Assembly (NCBI RefSeq): GCF_021278985.1
Contig: NZ_CP082833.1
Span: 186,001-250,000, forward strand
DNA from: Citrobacter rodentium NBRC 105723 = DSM 16636
GTDB taxonomy: Bacteria; Pseudomonadota; Gammaproteobacteria; Enterobacterales; Enterobacteriaceae
Direction of reading: 5' to 3'
DNA length: 64,000 nucleotides
Position numbers and translations under genes: made by a program. The notes beneath the pieces are model-generated. The model searched no databases, had not been told where the DNA came from, and saw only the letters and a list, made by a program, of their open reading frames with translations. Below, in pieces: positions 28,405 through 36,204 of this stretch. Every line of letters begins with the position of its first letter. The first letter of the stretch is position 1.

Positions 28405-30150
28405 ATGCCAACCACCTATAACAAATACCCTGACGTTGTCGTACAGGGATATGATCACCAGGCCTGGCAAGGCTGGAATACTATTCTTTCTGCGCTTAAC
28501 ACCAAGCTTTCAGATTCGACGAAAACCGTGCTGGTCGTCGATTGCTATCCGGGCGTACGCACGGATGAACTGGAACAGCAGCTTCTGGCGAATCTGGACG
28601 TCGCCTTAGCGGTGAATATCGACTCCGCTCGTCTCGAAAAAGAGGCGCTGGACTACCTGCTGGCGCGAAACCTGACCGATGACCGCATCTTCGGCGTCCT
28701 TTCCTGCCACCAGCTGGTCGAGTTCTTTGACCCTGACAGGCTCGAACAGATCCGTCAGCAAATCGCCTCGGTGAAGAAAGGCGTCGTCGTCGTGTATGGT
28801 CCCGGCGCGGCACTGGCGCACTCCGGCGATGTGCTGGTGTACGCCGATCTTCCCCGCTGGGAAATACAGCAGCGCATGCGCCATGACGGCCTGGCAAACT
28901 GGGGGGCGGAAAACGCGGACGAAGATATTCTGCGTCGCTATAAACGCGCCTACTTCATCGAATGGCGCGTCTTTGACAGGCATAAAACCCCGCTGCTCAA
29001 ACGCGCCGACTTCTTGCTTGATACCACCATTGAAAATGCCCCGGCGATGGTCAGCGGCGATGCGCTGCGCGCGGGGTTACAGCAAACCACCACCCAGCCG
29101 TTTCGCGTTGTCCCCTTCTTTGATCCCGGCATCTGGGGCGGTCAGTGGATGAAGCAACAGTTCGATCTCGATCCCGCTGCGCCCAATTACGCATGGTGTT
29201 TTGATTGCGTGCCCGAGGAAAACAGCCTGTTACTGCGATTTGGCGCAGTGCGGATCGAGCTCCCCTCTCAGGATCTGGTATTGCTCTACCCGCATCCCCT
29301 GCTCGGCGAAAAGGTTCATGCCCGCTTTGGTACCGACTTCCCCATCCGTTTTGACTTTCTCGACACCATTGACGGACAGAATCTGAGTTTTCAGGTCCAT
29401 CCGCTGACCGAATACATCCAGCAGCAGTTTGGTATGCACTATACCCAGGATGAGAGCTATTACATTCTCGACGCTCAACCGGAGGCGAAGGTCTATCTTG
29501 GCACCCGAACCGGGATCGAGCCGCAGGAAATGCTGGAGGATCTGCGCGCCGCGCAACGCGGAGAAAAAGCGTTCGACGATGCGCGTTTTGTTAATCAGAT
29601 CCCGGCGCGGAAACACGATCACTTTCTCATCCCGGCCGGGACGGTCCACTGCTCCGGCGCCGGAACCATGGTGCTGGAGATCAGCGCGACCCCGTATATC
29701 TTCACCTTTAAGCTGTGGGACTGGGGACGCCTGGGATTAGATGGTTTACCCCGCCCCGTGCACCTTGAACACGGCGAGCAGGTCATCGACTGGCAGCGCG
29801 ACACCCAGTGGGTCTACGACAATCTGGTTAACCGCATTGAGCCTGTGGCTGAGGGCGAGGGGTGGAAAGAAGAAAGAACCGGTTTGCACGAGCGGGAATT
29901 TATCGAAACGCGCCGTCACTGGTTTACCGCGCCGGTCATCCATCATACCCAGGGCGGCGTTAACGTCCTGAATCTGGTGGAAGGCGCTGAAGCGATCGTC
30001 GACAGCCCCAGCGGTGCGTTTGCGCCCTTCACCGTCCACTACGCTGAGACATTTATCATCCCGGCAGCCGTAGGGGAGTACCGAATCTCTCCTTCCGGCA
30101 AAGGCGTCGGCCAGAAGCTCGCCACCATCAAAGCCTGGGTAAGAGGATAA
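28405..30150 (+). CDS. Two-domain class I mannose-6-phosphate isomerase-like protein
   Basis: A 581-residue cytoplasmic protein. Residues about 230-581 form a class I phosphomannose isomerase with the four zinc ligands in place: Gln330 and His332 (SFQVHPLTEY), Glu350 (QDESYYIL) and His415 (PAGTVHCSGAG). Residues 1-220 form an extra domain that looks like a uridine-kinase-type P-loop fold with a lost P-loop: VVDCYPGVRTDE stands where GxxxxGK(S/T) should be, followed by ALAHSGDVLVYADLPRWEIQQRMR. It is the first gene of the PTS operon, five bases from EIIA, so it probably isomerises the phosphosugar the PTS delivers. The exact sugar is not evident. Confidence 0.82.
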   Translation: MPTTYNKYPDVVVQGYDHQAWQGWNTILSALNTKLSDSTKTVLVVDCYPGVRTDELEQQLLANLDVALAVNIDSARLEKEALDYLLARNLTDDRIFGVLSCHQLVEFFDPDRLEQIRQQIASVKKGVVVVYGPGAALAHSGDVLVYADLPRWEIQQRMRHDGLANWGAENADEDILRRYKRAYFIEWRVFDRHKTPLLKRADFLLDTTIENAPAMVSGDALRAGLQQTTTQPFRVVPFFDPGIWGGQWMKQQFDLDPAAPNYAWCFDCVPEENSLLLRFGAVRIELPSQDLVLLYPHPLLGEKVHARFGTDFPIRFDFLDTIDGQNLSFQVHPLTEYIQQQFGMHYTQDESYYILDAQPEAKVYLGTRTGIEPQEMLEDLRAAQRGEKAFDDARFVNQIPARKHDHFLIPAGTVHCSGAGTMVLEISATPYIFTFKLWDWGRLGLDGLPRPVHLEHGEQVIDWQRDTQWVYDNLVNRIEPVAEGEGWKEERTGLHEREFIETRRHWFTAPVIHHTQGGVNVLNLVEGAEAIVDSPSGAFAPFTVHYAETFIIPAAVGEYRISPSGKGVGQKLATIKAWVRG

Positions 30151-30154
30151 GCAT

Positions 30155-30583
30155 ATGATCAACATTATTGTCGCCACCCACGGTCCGCTGGCGGAAGCGC
30201 TTCTCGCCAGCGCCCGGATGGTGTACGGGGATTTACCGCATGTTTACACGGCGACGCTGAGCGAACAGTCGGGAATAGAAGGTTTTAAAGAGAGCTTTGC
30301 CAAAACCCTCGCGGAGGCCGGACAAAACGCGGATGGCGTGCTGGTGCTGTGCGATATGCAAAGCGGTACGCCGTGGAACGTCGCCTGCCAGTATGCGTTC
30401 TCGCCTGACACTCAGCCGCCTGTCGCCGTTGTCGCGGGCGTCAATTTCCCGATGCTGCTGCAAAGCGAAGAGATCAACCCGTTAACCGATGTACACGCCG
30501 CTGCCGATGAACTGTTGGCGTTAACCGTCCCGACGCTGGTGAAAGCCGCTCCGGTTGTCACCACTCAGTCAGAAGATTTTTAA
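30155..30583 (+). CDS. PTS mannose-family EIIA component
   Basis: A 142-residue cytoplasmic phosphocarrier of the mannose/fructose/sorbose PTS class. His9 in IIVATHGPLAEALL is the residue phosphorylated by HPr. DGVLVLCDMQSGTPWNVAC and VAGVNFPMLLQ are the usual active-site loops. Here EIIA and EIIB are separate, unlike the fused ManX. It lies 5 bases after the isomerase-like gene and 12 before EIIB. Confidence 0.93.
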   Translation: MINIIVATHGPLAEALLASARMVYGDLPHVYTATLSEQSGIEGFKESFAKTLAEAGQNADGVLVLCDMQSGTPWNVACQYAFSPDTQPPVAVVAGVNFPMLLQSEEINPLTDVHAAADELLALTVPTLVKAAPVVTTQSEDF

Positions 30584-30594
30584 AGGAAACCGCT

Positions 30595-31089
30595 ATGAGT
30601 ATCTCTTTTGTACGTATTGACGACCGCGTTATTCATGGGCAGCTCGTCACACGCTGGGCCAGAGAGCTGCCCTGTGATGGCATTATCGCTATCGATGACG
30701 CCGTTGCGGCCGATCCCCTGCTCTCATCGGTAATGAAAGGCGCGGTTCAGGACACCAAAGTCTGGCTATTTGATACCGCGACAGCGATTGAAAAGCTGCC
30801 GAAAGTCATCGCCAGCGAGAAGCGCTATTTTGTGATCGCTAAATCTCCCGTCACGCTGAAAGGCATAGAAGAAGCAGGCATCAGCCTGCAAAACGGCAAC
30901 GGAAAAATCAACGTCGGGCCGATGAGCGCCCGCGCCGATACCGTCACTATCGGCCCCAACCAGTCAGTCAACGCCGATGAAATCGCCGCCTTTGACTGGC
31001 TGACCCAGTGCGGGCATCTGGTTGAATTTCGCCTGGTGCCGGATGCCAGTTTCTACAGCTGGCAGGATGCACGCCAGAAAATGAAATAA
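30595..31089 (+). CDS. PTS mannose-family EIIB component
   Basis: A 164-residue phosphocarrier. His14 in RIDDRVIHGQLVTRWA is the phosphorylated residue of the family, which uses His and not Cys in this class. It receives phosphate from EIIA and gives it to the sugar during import through EIIC/EIID. AAAGGAAACC before the ATG is a good ribosome site. Confidence 0.94.
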   Translation: MSISFVRIDDRVIHGQLVTRWARELPCDGIIAIDDAVAADPLLSSVMKGAVQDTKVWLFDTATAIEKLPKVIASEKRYFVIAKSPVTLKGIEEAGISLQNGNGKINVGPMSARADTVTIGPNQSVNADEIAAFDWLTQCGHLVEFRLVPDASFYSWQDARQKMK

Positions 31090-31099
31090 GGAGGGCGTA

Positions 31100-31903
31100 A
31101 TGATCTTTGAAGCGACGTTAATCGGCATTCTGTGCTATCTCGGCGCCCTCAGCAGCCCCTGGCTTTTTGGGCTGACCGGCGGCTGGTATCTGATTACCCG
31201 CCCCCTGATTTCCGGCATGTTAGTGGGGCTCATTCTCGGGGATATGCAAACCGGGATCGTCATCGGGGTTGCGGTGCAGGCGGTCTATATCGCGATGGTG
31301 ACGCCAGGGGGATCGATGCCTGCGGATCTCAATTTTGTGGCTTACCCGGCGATTGCGCTGGGCATCCTGTCGGGTAAAGGTCCTGAAGTCGCCGTTGCGC
31401 TGGCGGCGACAATCGGCATCGCCGGCACCATTTTGTTTAACGCGATGATGGTGCTGAACTCCTTCTGGAACCATCGGGCCGACGTGGCGCTGGAGCGCGG
31501 CGACGAGCGCGGTCTTTATCTGAACAGCGCCATCTGGCCGCAGGTATCAAACTTTATATTACGTTTCGTGCCTACCTTTATTGCGGTCTATTTCGGCGCG
31601 CAGTACATCAGCGGTTTTATGGATAGCCTGCCGGGGATAGTGCTCTCCACGATGAACGTGCTGGGCGGCATTCTGCCCGCGGTAGGGATTGCGATCCTGC
31701 TCAAGCAGATCATCAAAAACTACAGCATGCTGATCTATTTTCTGGTCGGCTTCGTCTGCATCGTTTTTTTAAAACTCAACATGGTCGCGCTGGTGATCGT
31801 CGGTTCACTGCTGGCGTTGATTCACTACAACTACAAGCCGGAAGCGCCACAGGCGGTGAATGCGGCATCCGCAGCTAAAGATGATGATGAGGATGAATTC
31901 TGA
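31100..31903 (+). CDS. PTS mannose-family EIIC component
   Basis: A 267-residue membrane protein with several hydrophobic segments (for example LIGILCYLGALSSPWLFGL and AILLAIGI-like helices to residue 240) and the GGWYLITRPLISGMLVGLIL start typical of EIIC of this class. The last about 20 residues are acidic and cytoplasmic. Its stop codon overlaps the EIID start (TGATGG), so the two membrane subunits are coupled. Confidence 0.93.
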   Translation: MIFEATLIGILCYLGALSSPWLFGLTGGWYLITRPLISGMLVGLILGDMQTGIVIGVAVQAVYIAMVTPGGSMPADLNFVAYPAIALGILSGKGPEVAVALAATIGIAGTILFNAMMVLNSFWNHRADVALERGDERGLYLNSAIWPQVSNFILRFVPTFIAVYFGAQYISGFMDSLPGIVLSTMNVLGGILPAVGIAILLKQIIKNYSMLIYFLVGFVCIVFLKLNMVALVIVGSLLALIHYNYKPEAPQAVNAASAAKDDDEDEF

Positions 31904-32721
31904 TGGAACAACGCACCCTGACCCGTAAAGATCTCCGCCGCTGCTGGCGGGCATGGATGATGCACAACCTCTCCTCAATGAGCTTTGAGCGTCTGGCATC
32001 ATTTGGCTTTTGTCTGAGCATGTTGCCGGTCGCGAAAAAACTCTATCCGGACGCCGCGCAGCGTCATGAAATGCTGCGGCGGCACGCATCGTTCTACAAT
32101 ACCGAACCCCAGATTGGCGCTATCGTCAACGGCATGGCGCTCGGTCTGGAAGAGAAGAAAGCCAACGGCGAACCGATTGATGGCGAAACCATTAATACGT
32201 TAAAAGTCGGCCTGATGGGCCCGATTGCCGGTATTGGCGACTCCATGATCCCAGGGATGCTAATCCCTATCCTGCTGAGCATCGGTATGGCGCTCGCCGC
32301 CGGGGGAAATATTCTTGGGCCGCTGTTTTATACCGTCGCCTGGCTGGCCATCATTATACCCGGCTCCTGGTTCCTGTTTTTGAAAGGCTACAAAATGGGC
32401 TCCGGTTCGGTTGAAATGCTGGTGAGCAGTAAATCAGCCCGTCTGCGTGAAGCCCTGTCGCTGCTGGGCGTATTTGTCATGGGCGGCGTGGCGGCAAGCT
32501 ACGTTAAGCTGGGAACCGGGCTGGAATTTATCACCAAAGACGGGGTAAATATTCATGTTCAGCAGATGCTCGACGGCATCTTTCCCCAGCTGCTGCCGCT
32601 GGCCGTGGTGCTCGGCACGTGGTATTTGATGGCGAAGCGCGGCGTCTCTCCGGTGAAAGCGATGGTTCTGCTACTTGTGCTGGCGGCGCTGGGGGTCGCA
32701 ACGGGACTGTTTGCCGGATAA
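31903..32721 (+). CDS. PTS mannose-family EIID component
   Basis: A 272-residue membrane subunit found only in mannose-class PTS. The signature regions are NLSSMSFERLASFGF near the N-terminus and LKVGLMGPIAGIGDSMIPG in the middle, with hydrophobic helices after them. It is the last gene of the operon, 30 bases before a terminator. With EIIC it forms the sugar channel. Confidence 0.94.
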   Translation: MEQRTLTRKDLRRCWRAWMMHNLSSMSFERLASFGFCLSMLPVAKKLYPDAAQRHEMLRRHASFYNTEPQIGAIVNGMALGLEEKKANGEPIDGETINTLKVGLMGPIAGIGDSMIPGMLIPILLSIGMALAAGGNILGPLFYTVAWLAIIIPGSWFLFLKGYKMGSGSVEMLVSSKSARLREALSLLGVFVMGGVAASYVKLGTGLEFITKDGVNIHVQQMLDGIFPQLLPLAVVLGTWYLMAKRGVSPVKAMVLLLVLAALGVATGLFAG

Positions 32722-32750
32722 CCGACTGTTTTCTTCACTAATAATAGATA

Positions 32751-32774
32751 ACCGGGGCAACGCCCCGGTTTTTT
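32751..32774. terminator. Terminator between the PTS operon and the convergent isomerase gene
   Basis: Perfect 8-bp stem ACCGGGGC / GCCCCGGT with a 3-base loop and six Ts on the plus strand. The T-run overlaps the stop codon of the convergent gene, so both transcripts end here. Confidence 0.9.
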
Positions 32775-33555
32775 ATGGATGAAAGTGAGCCCACAGCTCC
32801 GCAACTTTATCCGGACGGGAAATAAACTGGAAACGGGCGGGATCGTCAATAAACTGCTGGTATACCGGGGCGGAAGTGATGGCAAACTCCGTATATTGCC
32901 GGGGCGTCACGACCTGCAGGCGACCCGGAAGATAGCGCGGGTTATGCTGCCAGACCACGTTTTTATCCTGCAACAGCGGATACCAGGCCAGGCCTTTGCG
33001 CGCTCTTATCGCCTCATACTCAAAGCCGTATTCGCGATCGCACCACGCGCCAAAGGTTAATGGCGCGTCAGGATCGGCGGAGATAGTGGCGTGTCCCCAG
33101 CCCGGCGGCACCAGCACCTTCTCGCCGGGACCGGCAATCACCGCGAAACAGCGTCCCGGATCGTCTCCGACATGCTCCTGCATATAGACGATCGCTTTTC
33201 CCTGCCAGATCTCATACAGCTCCGGCGGCGACCAGCCGCTGTGCTGGCTGATGCGATGGACATGCCCCTGGCTACGTACCGGCTCTTCACCCAGCCGCCC
33301 TGCCGCGTAGGTCACCACGCCAAATAACAGCATACGCTTTCTCAGCTCGTCGCGATCCTGCATCCTGGCGACATCCATCGCGATGGCATAGACCTCCTGC
33401 GGCCCGCTGCAATGCGGGTCGCGCAGCGAAGCACGAATCTGGTCGAGTCGGCGAATTTCCGGCATCGGCCCGGTGACCTCATCGCCATAGCTAAAGCCGG
33501 GCGGATGATGATGCACCGCCATATCCAGACCGAAAGAGTGAAGTGCGTCAGCCAT
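32773..33555 (-). CDS. Cupin-type glucose-6-phosphate isomerase family protein
   Basis: A 260-residue cupin enzyme of the archaeal GPI family. The metal ligands fit: His98 and His100 (GHVHRIS), Glu112 (PELYEIWQG) and His155 (PPGWGHATIS). Such enzymes interconvert glucose-6-phosphate and fructose-6-phosphate, and are unrelated to the usual Pgi. The start at 33555 (MADALHSFGLDMAVHHH) has AGAGGTGCGGC before it. It lies opposite to the PTS operon but behind operator O4, so it is in the same regulon. The substrate could be another phosphosugar. Confidence 0.82.
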   Translation of the reverse strand: MADALHSFGLDMAVHHHPPGFSYGDEVTGPMPEIRRLDQIRASLRDPHCSGPQEVYAIAMDVARMQDRDELRKRMLLFGVVTYAAGRLGEEPVRSQGHVHRISQHSGWSPPELYEIWQGKAIVYMQEHVGDDPGRCFAVIAGPGEKVLVPPGWGHATISADPDAPLTFGAWCDREYGFEYEAIRARKGLAWYPLLQDKNVVWQHNPRYLPGRLQVVTPRQYTEFAITSAPVYQQFIDDPARFQFISRPDKVAELWAHFHP

Positions 33556-33670
33556 GCCGCACCTCTCTCGCCTTAACCGGCGGGGTCCTGGCAGCAGCCA
33601 ACAGCAGGCCAACGGTTAAAGCGCCGTTTGCCCGTTCCAGCCGCGACGGCTGGCTAAAAGGAAGGTTCAT
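33548..33670 (-). CDS. Small 40-residue ORF coupled to the cupin isomerase gene
   Basis: MNLPFSQPSRLERANGALTV begins a 40-residue ORF with a good ribosome site (CGGAGA, 7 bases from ATG). Its end overlaps the isomerase start by 8 bases. I do not recognise the sequence; there is one short hydrophobic stretch (ALTVGLLLAAA). It lies directly downstream of operator O4 and may be a leader for translational coupling or the remnant of a longer gene. Confidence 0.45.
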   Translation of the reverse strand: MNLPFSQPSRLERANGALTVGLLLAAARTPPVKAREVRHG

Positions 33671-33712
33671 ATGTGTCTCCGGCCCGAGGAGAACAACAGG
33701 GACAGAGTAGCA

Positions 33713-33728
33713 GATTAATCGATTAACT
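33713..33728. promoter_or_regulatory. LacI-type operator O4, upstream of the cupin isomerase unit
   Basis: GATTAATCGATTAACT, the same palindrome as O1-O3, placed 43 bases before the small ORF. It joins the minus-strand transcription unit to the regulator 5.5 kb away. Confidence 0.75.
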
Positions 33729-33749
33729 CGCCAGCCTTCGCCTGAAAAA

Positions 33750-33772
33750 ATGCCGGGCGACAAACCCGGCAT
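33750..33772 (-). terminator. Rho-independent terminator of the ribF-ileS-lspA-fkpB-ispH operon
   Basis: On the minus strand: 8-bp stem ATGCCGGG / CCCGGCAT with 7-base loop and a T-run, 24 bases after the ispH stop and just ahead of operator O4. Confidence 0.88.
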
Positions 33773-33795
33773 ATTTCAATGAATGACCCAGAGCG

Positions 33796-34746
33796 TTACC
33801 CTATTTCACGCACATCCATGCGCAGCTCTTTCGGCACTTCGAACACAATGTTCTCTTCACGGCCTTCAAGCGGGATCGCTTCGCCGCCGCCCAGCGCCTG
33901 CAGGCGAGTGATAACGTTCTGCACCAGAATATCGGGTGCCGACGCGCCTGCGGTCACCCCGACGCATTTCGCCTCTTTCACCCAGGCTTCCTGGATATCG
34001 GTGGCATCGTCGATCAGAAATGCCGTTTTCCCCATCCGCTGGGCCAGTTCCGCCAGGCGATTGGAGTTAGAGGAGTTTTTCGAACCGACCACCAGCACCA
34101 CGTCAGCCTGCTCCGCAAGTCGGCGCACCGCTTCCTGACGGTTGGTCGTGGCGTAGCAGATATCATCTTTGCGCGGCCCGACAATTTTTGGAAAGCGCTG
34201 GCGCAGCGCATCAATGACGTCGGAAGTATCATCCACGGAGAGCGTGGTCTGGGTCATAAAGGATAGCTTGCCTTCGTTTTTTACGTTCAGCGTCCAGACA
34301 TCCTCCGGCGACTCCACCAGATACATTCCCCCTTCCGGGTTGCTGTACTGCCCCATCGTGCCTTCCACTTCCGGGTGCCCGGCATGACCAATCAGGATCG
34401 ACTCTTCGCCGCGGCGGCTGGCGCGCGCCACTTCCATATGCACTTTGGTCACCAGCGGGCAGGTGGCGTCAAAAACGGTGAGATCGCGGCTTTTCGCCTC
34501 GTTACGCACCGCCTGCGACACCCCGTGGGCAGAGAAAATCAGGATTGCGCCGTCCGGCACTTCGCTGATTTGCTCAATGAAAATCGCCCCGCGTTCGCGC
34601 AGGCTGTCGACCACATAGCGGTTGTGCACCACTTCGTGGCGAACGTAGATAGGCGCGCCATAAATCGCCAGCGCGTTTTCAACAATGCTGATAGCGCGGT
34701 CTACACCGGCGCAAAAACCGCGCGGGTTGGCCAACAGGATCTGCAT
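33796..34746 (-). CDS. ispH: 4-hydroxy-3-methylbut-2-enyl diphosphate reductase IspH
   Basis: Last enzyme of the MEP isoprenoid route, making IPP and DMAPP with a 4Fe-4S cluster. I chose the ATG at 34746 (MQILLANPRGFCAGVDRA), which gives 316 residues as in E. coli; a longer frame upstream overlaps fkpB. The three cluster cysteines are visible in GFCAGV, FDATCPLV and DDICYATTNRQ. It lies one base after fkpB, the last gene of the operon. Confidence 0.97.
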   Translation of the reverse strand: MQILLANPRGFCAGVDRAISIVENALAIYGAPIYVRHEVVHNRYVVDSLRERGAIFIEQISEVPDGAILIFSAHGVSQAVRNEAKSRDLTVFDATCPLVTKVHMEVARASRRGEESILIGHAGHPEVEGTMGQYSNPEGGMYLVESPEDVWTLNVKNEGKLSFMTQTTLSVDDTSDVIDALRQRFPKIVGPRKDDICYATTNRQEAVRRLAEQADVVLVVGSKNSSNSNRLAELAQRMGKTAFLIDDATDIQEAWVKEAKCVGVTAGASAPDILVQNVITRLQALGGGEAIPLEGREENIVFEVPKELRMDVREIG

Positions 34747-34747
34747 T

Positions 34748-35197
34748 TTACCCCTCCAGCGCCGGATCGACTTCCAGCACGTCAATATCAAAATGAACGG
34801 TATGCCCCGCCAGCGGATGGTTGAAATCGACGGTGATCGAATCACCGTTAATTTCGCGGATCACGCCGGGCATCTCACTGCCGTCCATTGCGGTAAAGAG
34901 CATAATTGCGCCGATTTCAGGTTCGCCCGCATCCATAAATTCGCGGCGCGAGAAGTACTGAATCAGATCGGGAGTCGGTACGCCAAACGCGGCATCCGGC
35001 TCCAGGGAAAAGGTGGCTTTATCGCCGTCTTTCAGTCCGAGAAGATGCTGCTCCAGTCCTTCAGACAGAGAGCCATCCCCCAGGCGGAAAAGCGCGGGCT
35101 TGCCGTTATTACGGGTTGACTCTGCGGTGGAGCCATCGTCGAGCTTTAAGGTGAAGTGCACCAGCACCGCACTGTTACTCTGTACTGATTTAGACAT
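34748..35197 (-). CDS. fkpB: FKBP-type peptidyl-prolyl isomerase FkpB (SlpA)
   Basis: Ribosome-associated peptidyl-prolyl cis-trans isomerase and chaperone of 149 residues, the E. coli length. The FKBP domain (VLVHFTLKLDDGSTAESTRN) is split by an insert-in-flap domain with LGLKDGDKATFSLEPDAAFG, as in SlyD-like proteins. A REP array of about 470 bases separates it from lspA, unusual inside this operon. Confidence 0.95.
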   Translation of the reverse strand: MSKSVQSNSAVLVHFTLKLDDGSTAESTRNNGKPALFRLGDGSLSEGLEQHLLGLKDGDKATFSLEPDAAFGVPTPDLIQYFSRREFMDAGEPEIGAIMLFTAMDGSEMPGVIREINGDSITVDFNHPLAGHTVHFDIDVLEVDPALEG

Positions 35198-35229
35198 GCA
35201 GGTTGCTCACTTATTTTGTCCGGCCTGTT

Positions 35230-35698
35230 TGCCTGATGGCGCTGCGCTTATCAGGCAAACAGGAGCTTATCGTAGGCCGGATAAGGCGTTTACGCCGCCA
35301 TCCGGCGCCACGTCCGCCTGATGGCGCTGCGCTTATCAGGCCTACAGGAGCTTATCGTAGGCCGGATAAGGCGTTTACGCCGCCATCCGGCACTACGTCT
35401 GCCTGATGGCGCTGCGCTTATCAGGCCTACAGGCGATTACCCCAGGCCGGATAAGGCGTTTACGCCGTCATCCGGCACCACGTCCGCCTGATGGCGCTCT
35501 GCGCTTATCAGGCCTACAGGAGATTAACCACAGGCCGGATAAGGCGTTTACGCCGCCATCCGGCATTACGTCCGCCTGATGGCGCTGCGCTTATCAGGCC
35601 TACAGGCGATTACCCCAGGCTGGATAAGGCGTTTACGCCGCCATCCGGCACTACGTCTGCCTGATGGCGCTGCGCTTATCAGGCCTACAGGAAATTAC
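35230..35698. repeat. Tandem REP/BIME array between lspA and fkpB
   Basis: Five full units and one partial unit of about 85 bases repeat in one direction. Each unit has one hairpin GCCTGATGGCGCTGCGCTTA/TCAGGC and a second with GGCCGGATAAGGCG / CGCCGCCATCCGGC. Units are nearly identical; one has an extra CT (GGCGCTCTGCGC) and linkers vary (GAGCTTATCGT, GCGATTACCCC, GAGATTAACCA). Five copies of ATCAGGCCTAC, the IS621-type target, are inside it. No gene is present. It is not a CRISPR: units are hairpins without unique spacers. Confidence 0.92.
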
Positions 35699-35706
35699 CA
35701 CAGGGT

Positions 35707-36204
35707 TTACGCCGTGGTTTTCTGTTTTGACGGTATAAAGCCTTCCAGCACGATCAGCGCCGCGCCGATACAGATCGCGCTATCGGCGAGGTTAAAGGTG
35801 GCGAAATGCCACTCCCCGACGTAGAAATCGATCATATCGACGACAAAGCCGTGCCACAGGCGGTCGAACAGGTTGCCCAGCGCGCCGCCGATGATTAACG
35901 CATAGGCGATGTTATTCAGCTTCTGCGTCGCTTTTGCGCGGTACATCAGCACCGTCAGAATAACGCAGATACCGATAGCGATACCGGCAAAGAACCAGCG
36001 CTGCCAGCCGCCGCTATCGGCAAGGAAACTGAATGCCGCGCCATAGTTACGCGCATAATGCAGATTAAGCGACGGGAACAGCGGCACCGTATCCCCCAGA
36101 GCGAAATTCTGGAGGATCAGGAACTTGCTGCCCAAATCGATAATCAGCACGACGACTACCAGCCACAGCCAGCGTAGCCCTGTTGAACTCAACGATTTAC
36201 TCAT
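35707..36204 (-). CDS. lspA: Lipoprotein signal peptidase LspA
   Basis: Inner-membrane aspartic peptidase that removes the signal peptide of diacylated prolipoproteins. It has 165 residues and four hydrophobic helices. The conserved NYGAAFSFL and GGALGNLFDR segments and the second catalytic Asp in VVDMIDFY are present. Its start codon overlaps the ileS stop (TGATG), so translation is coupled. Confidence 0.97.
   Translation of the reverse strand: MSKSLSSTGLRWLWLVVVVLIIDLGSKFLILQNFALGDTVPLFPSLNLHYARNYGAAFSFLADSGGWQRWFFAGIAIGICVILTVLMYRAKATQKLNNIAYALIIGGALGNLFDRLWHGFVVDMIDFYVGEWHFATFNLADSAICIGAALIVLEGFIPSKQKTTA

Noticed and set aside
35230..35698. CRISPR-like array (regular repeats of about 85 bases).
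   Set aside because: The repeats are REP hairpins known from many gaps in this window. There are no unique spacers and no cas genes.
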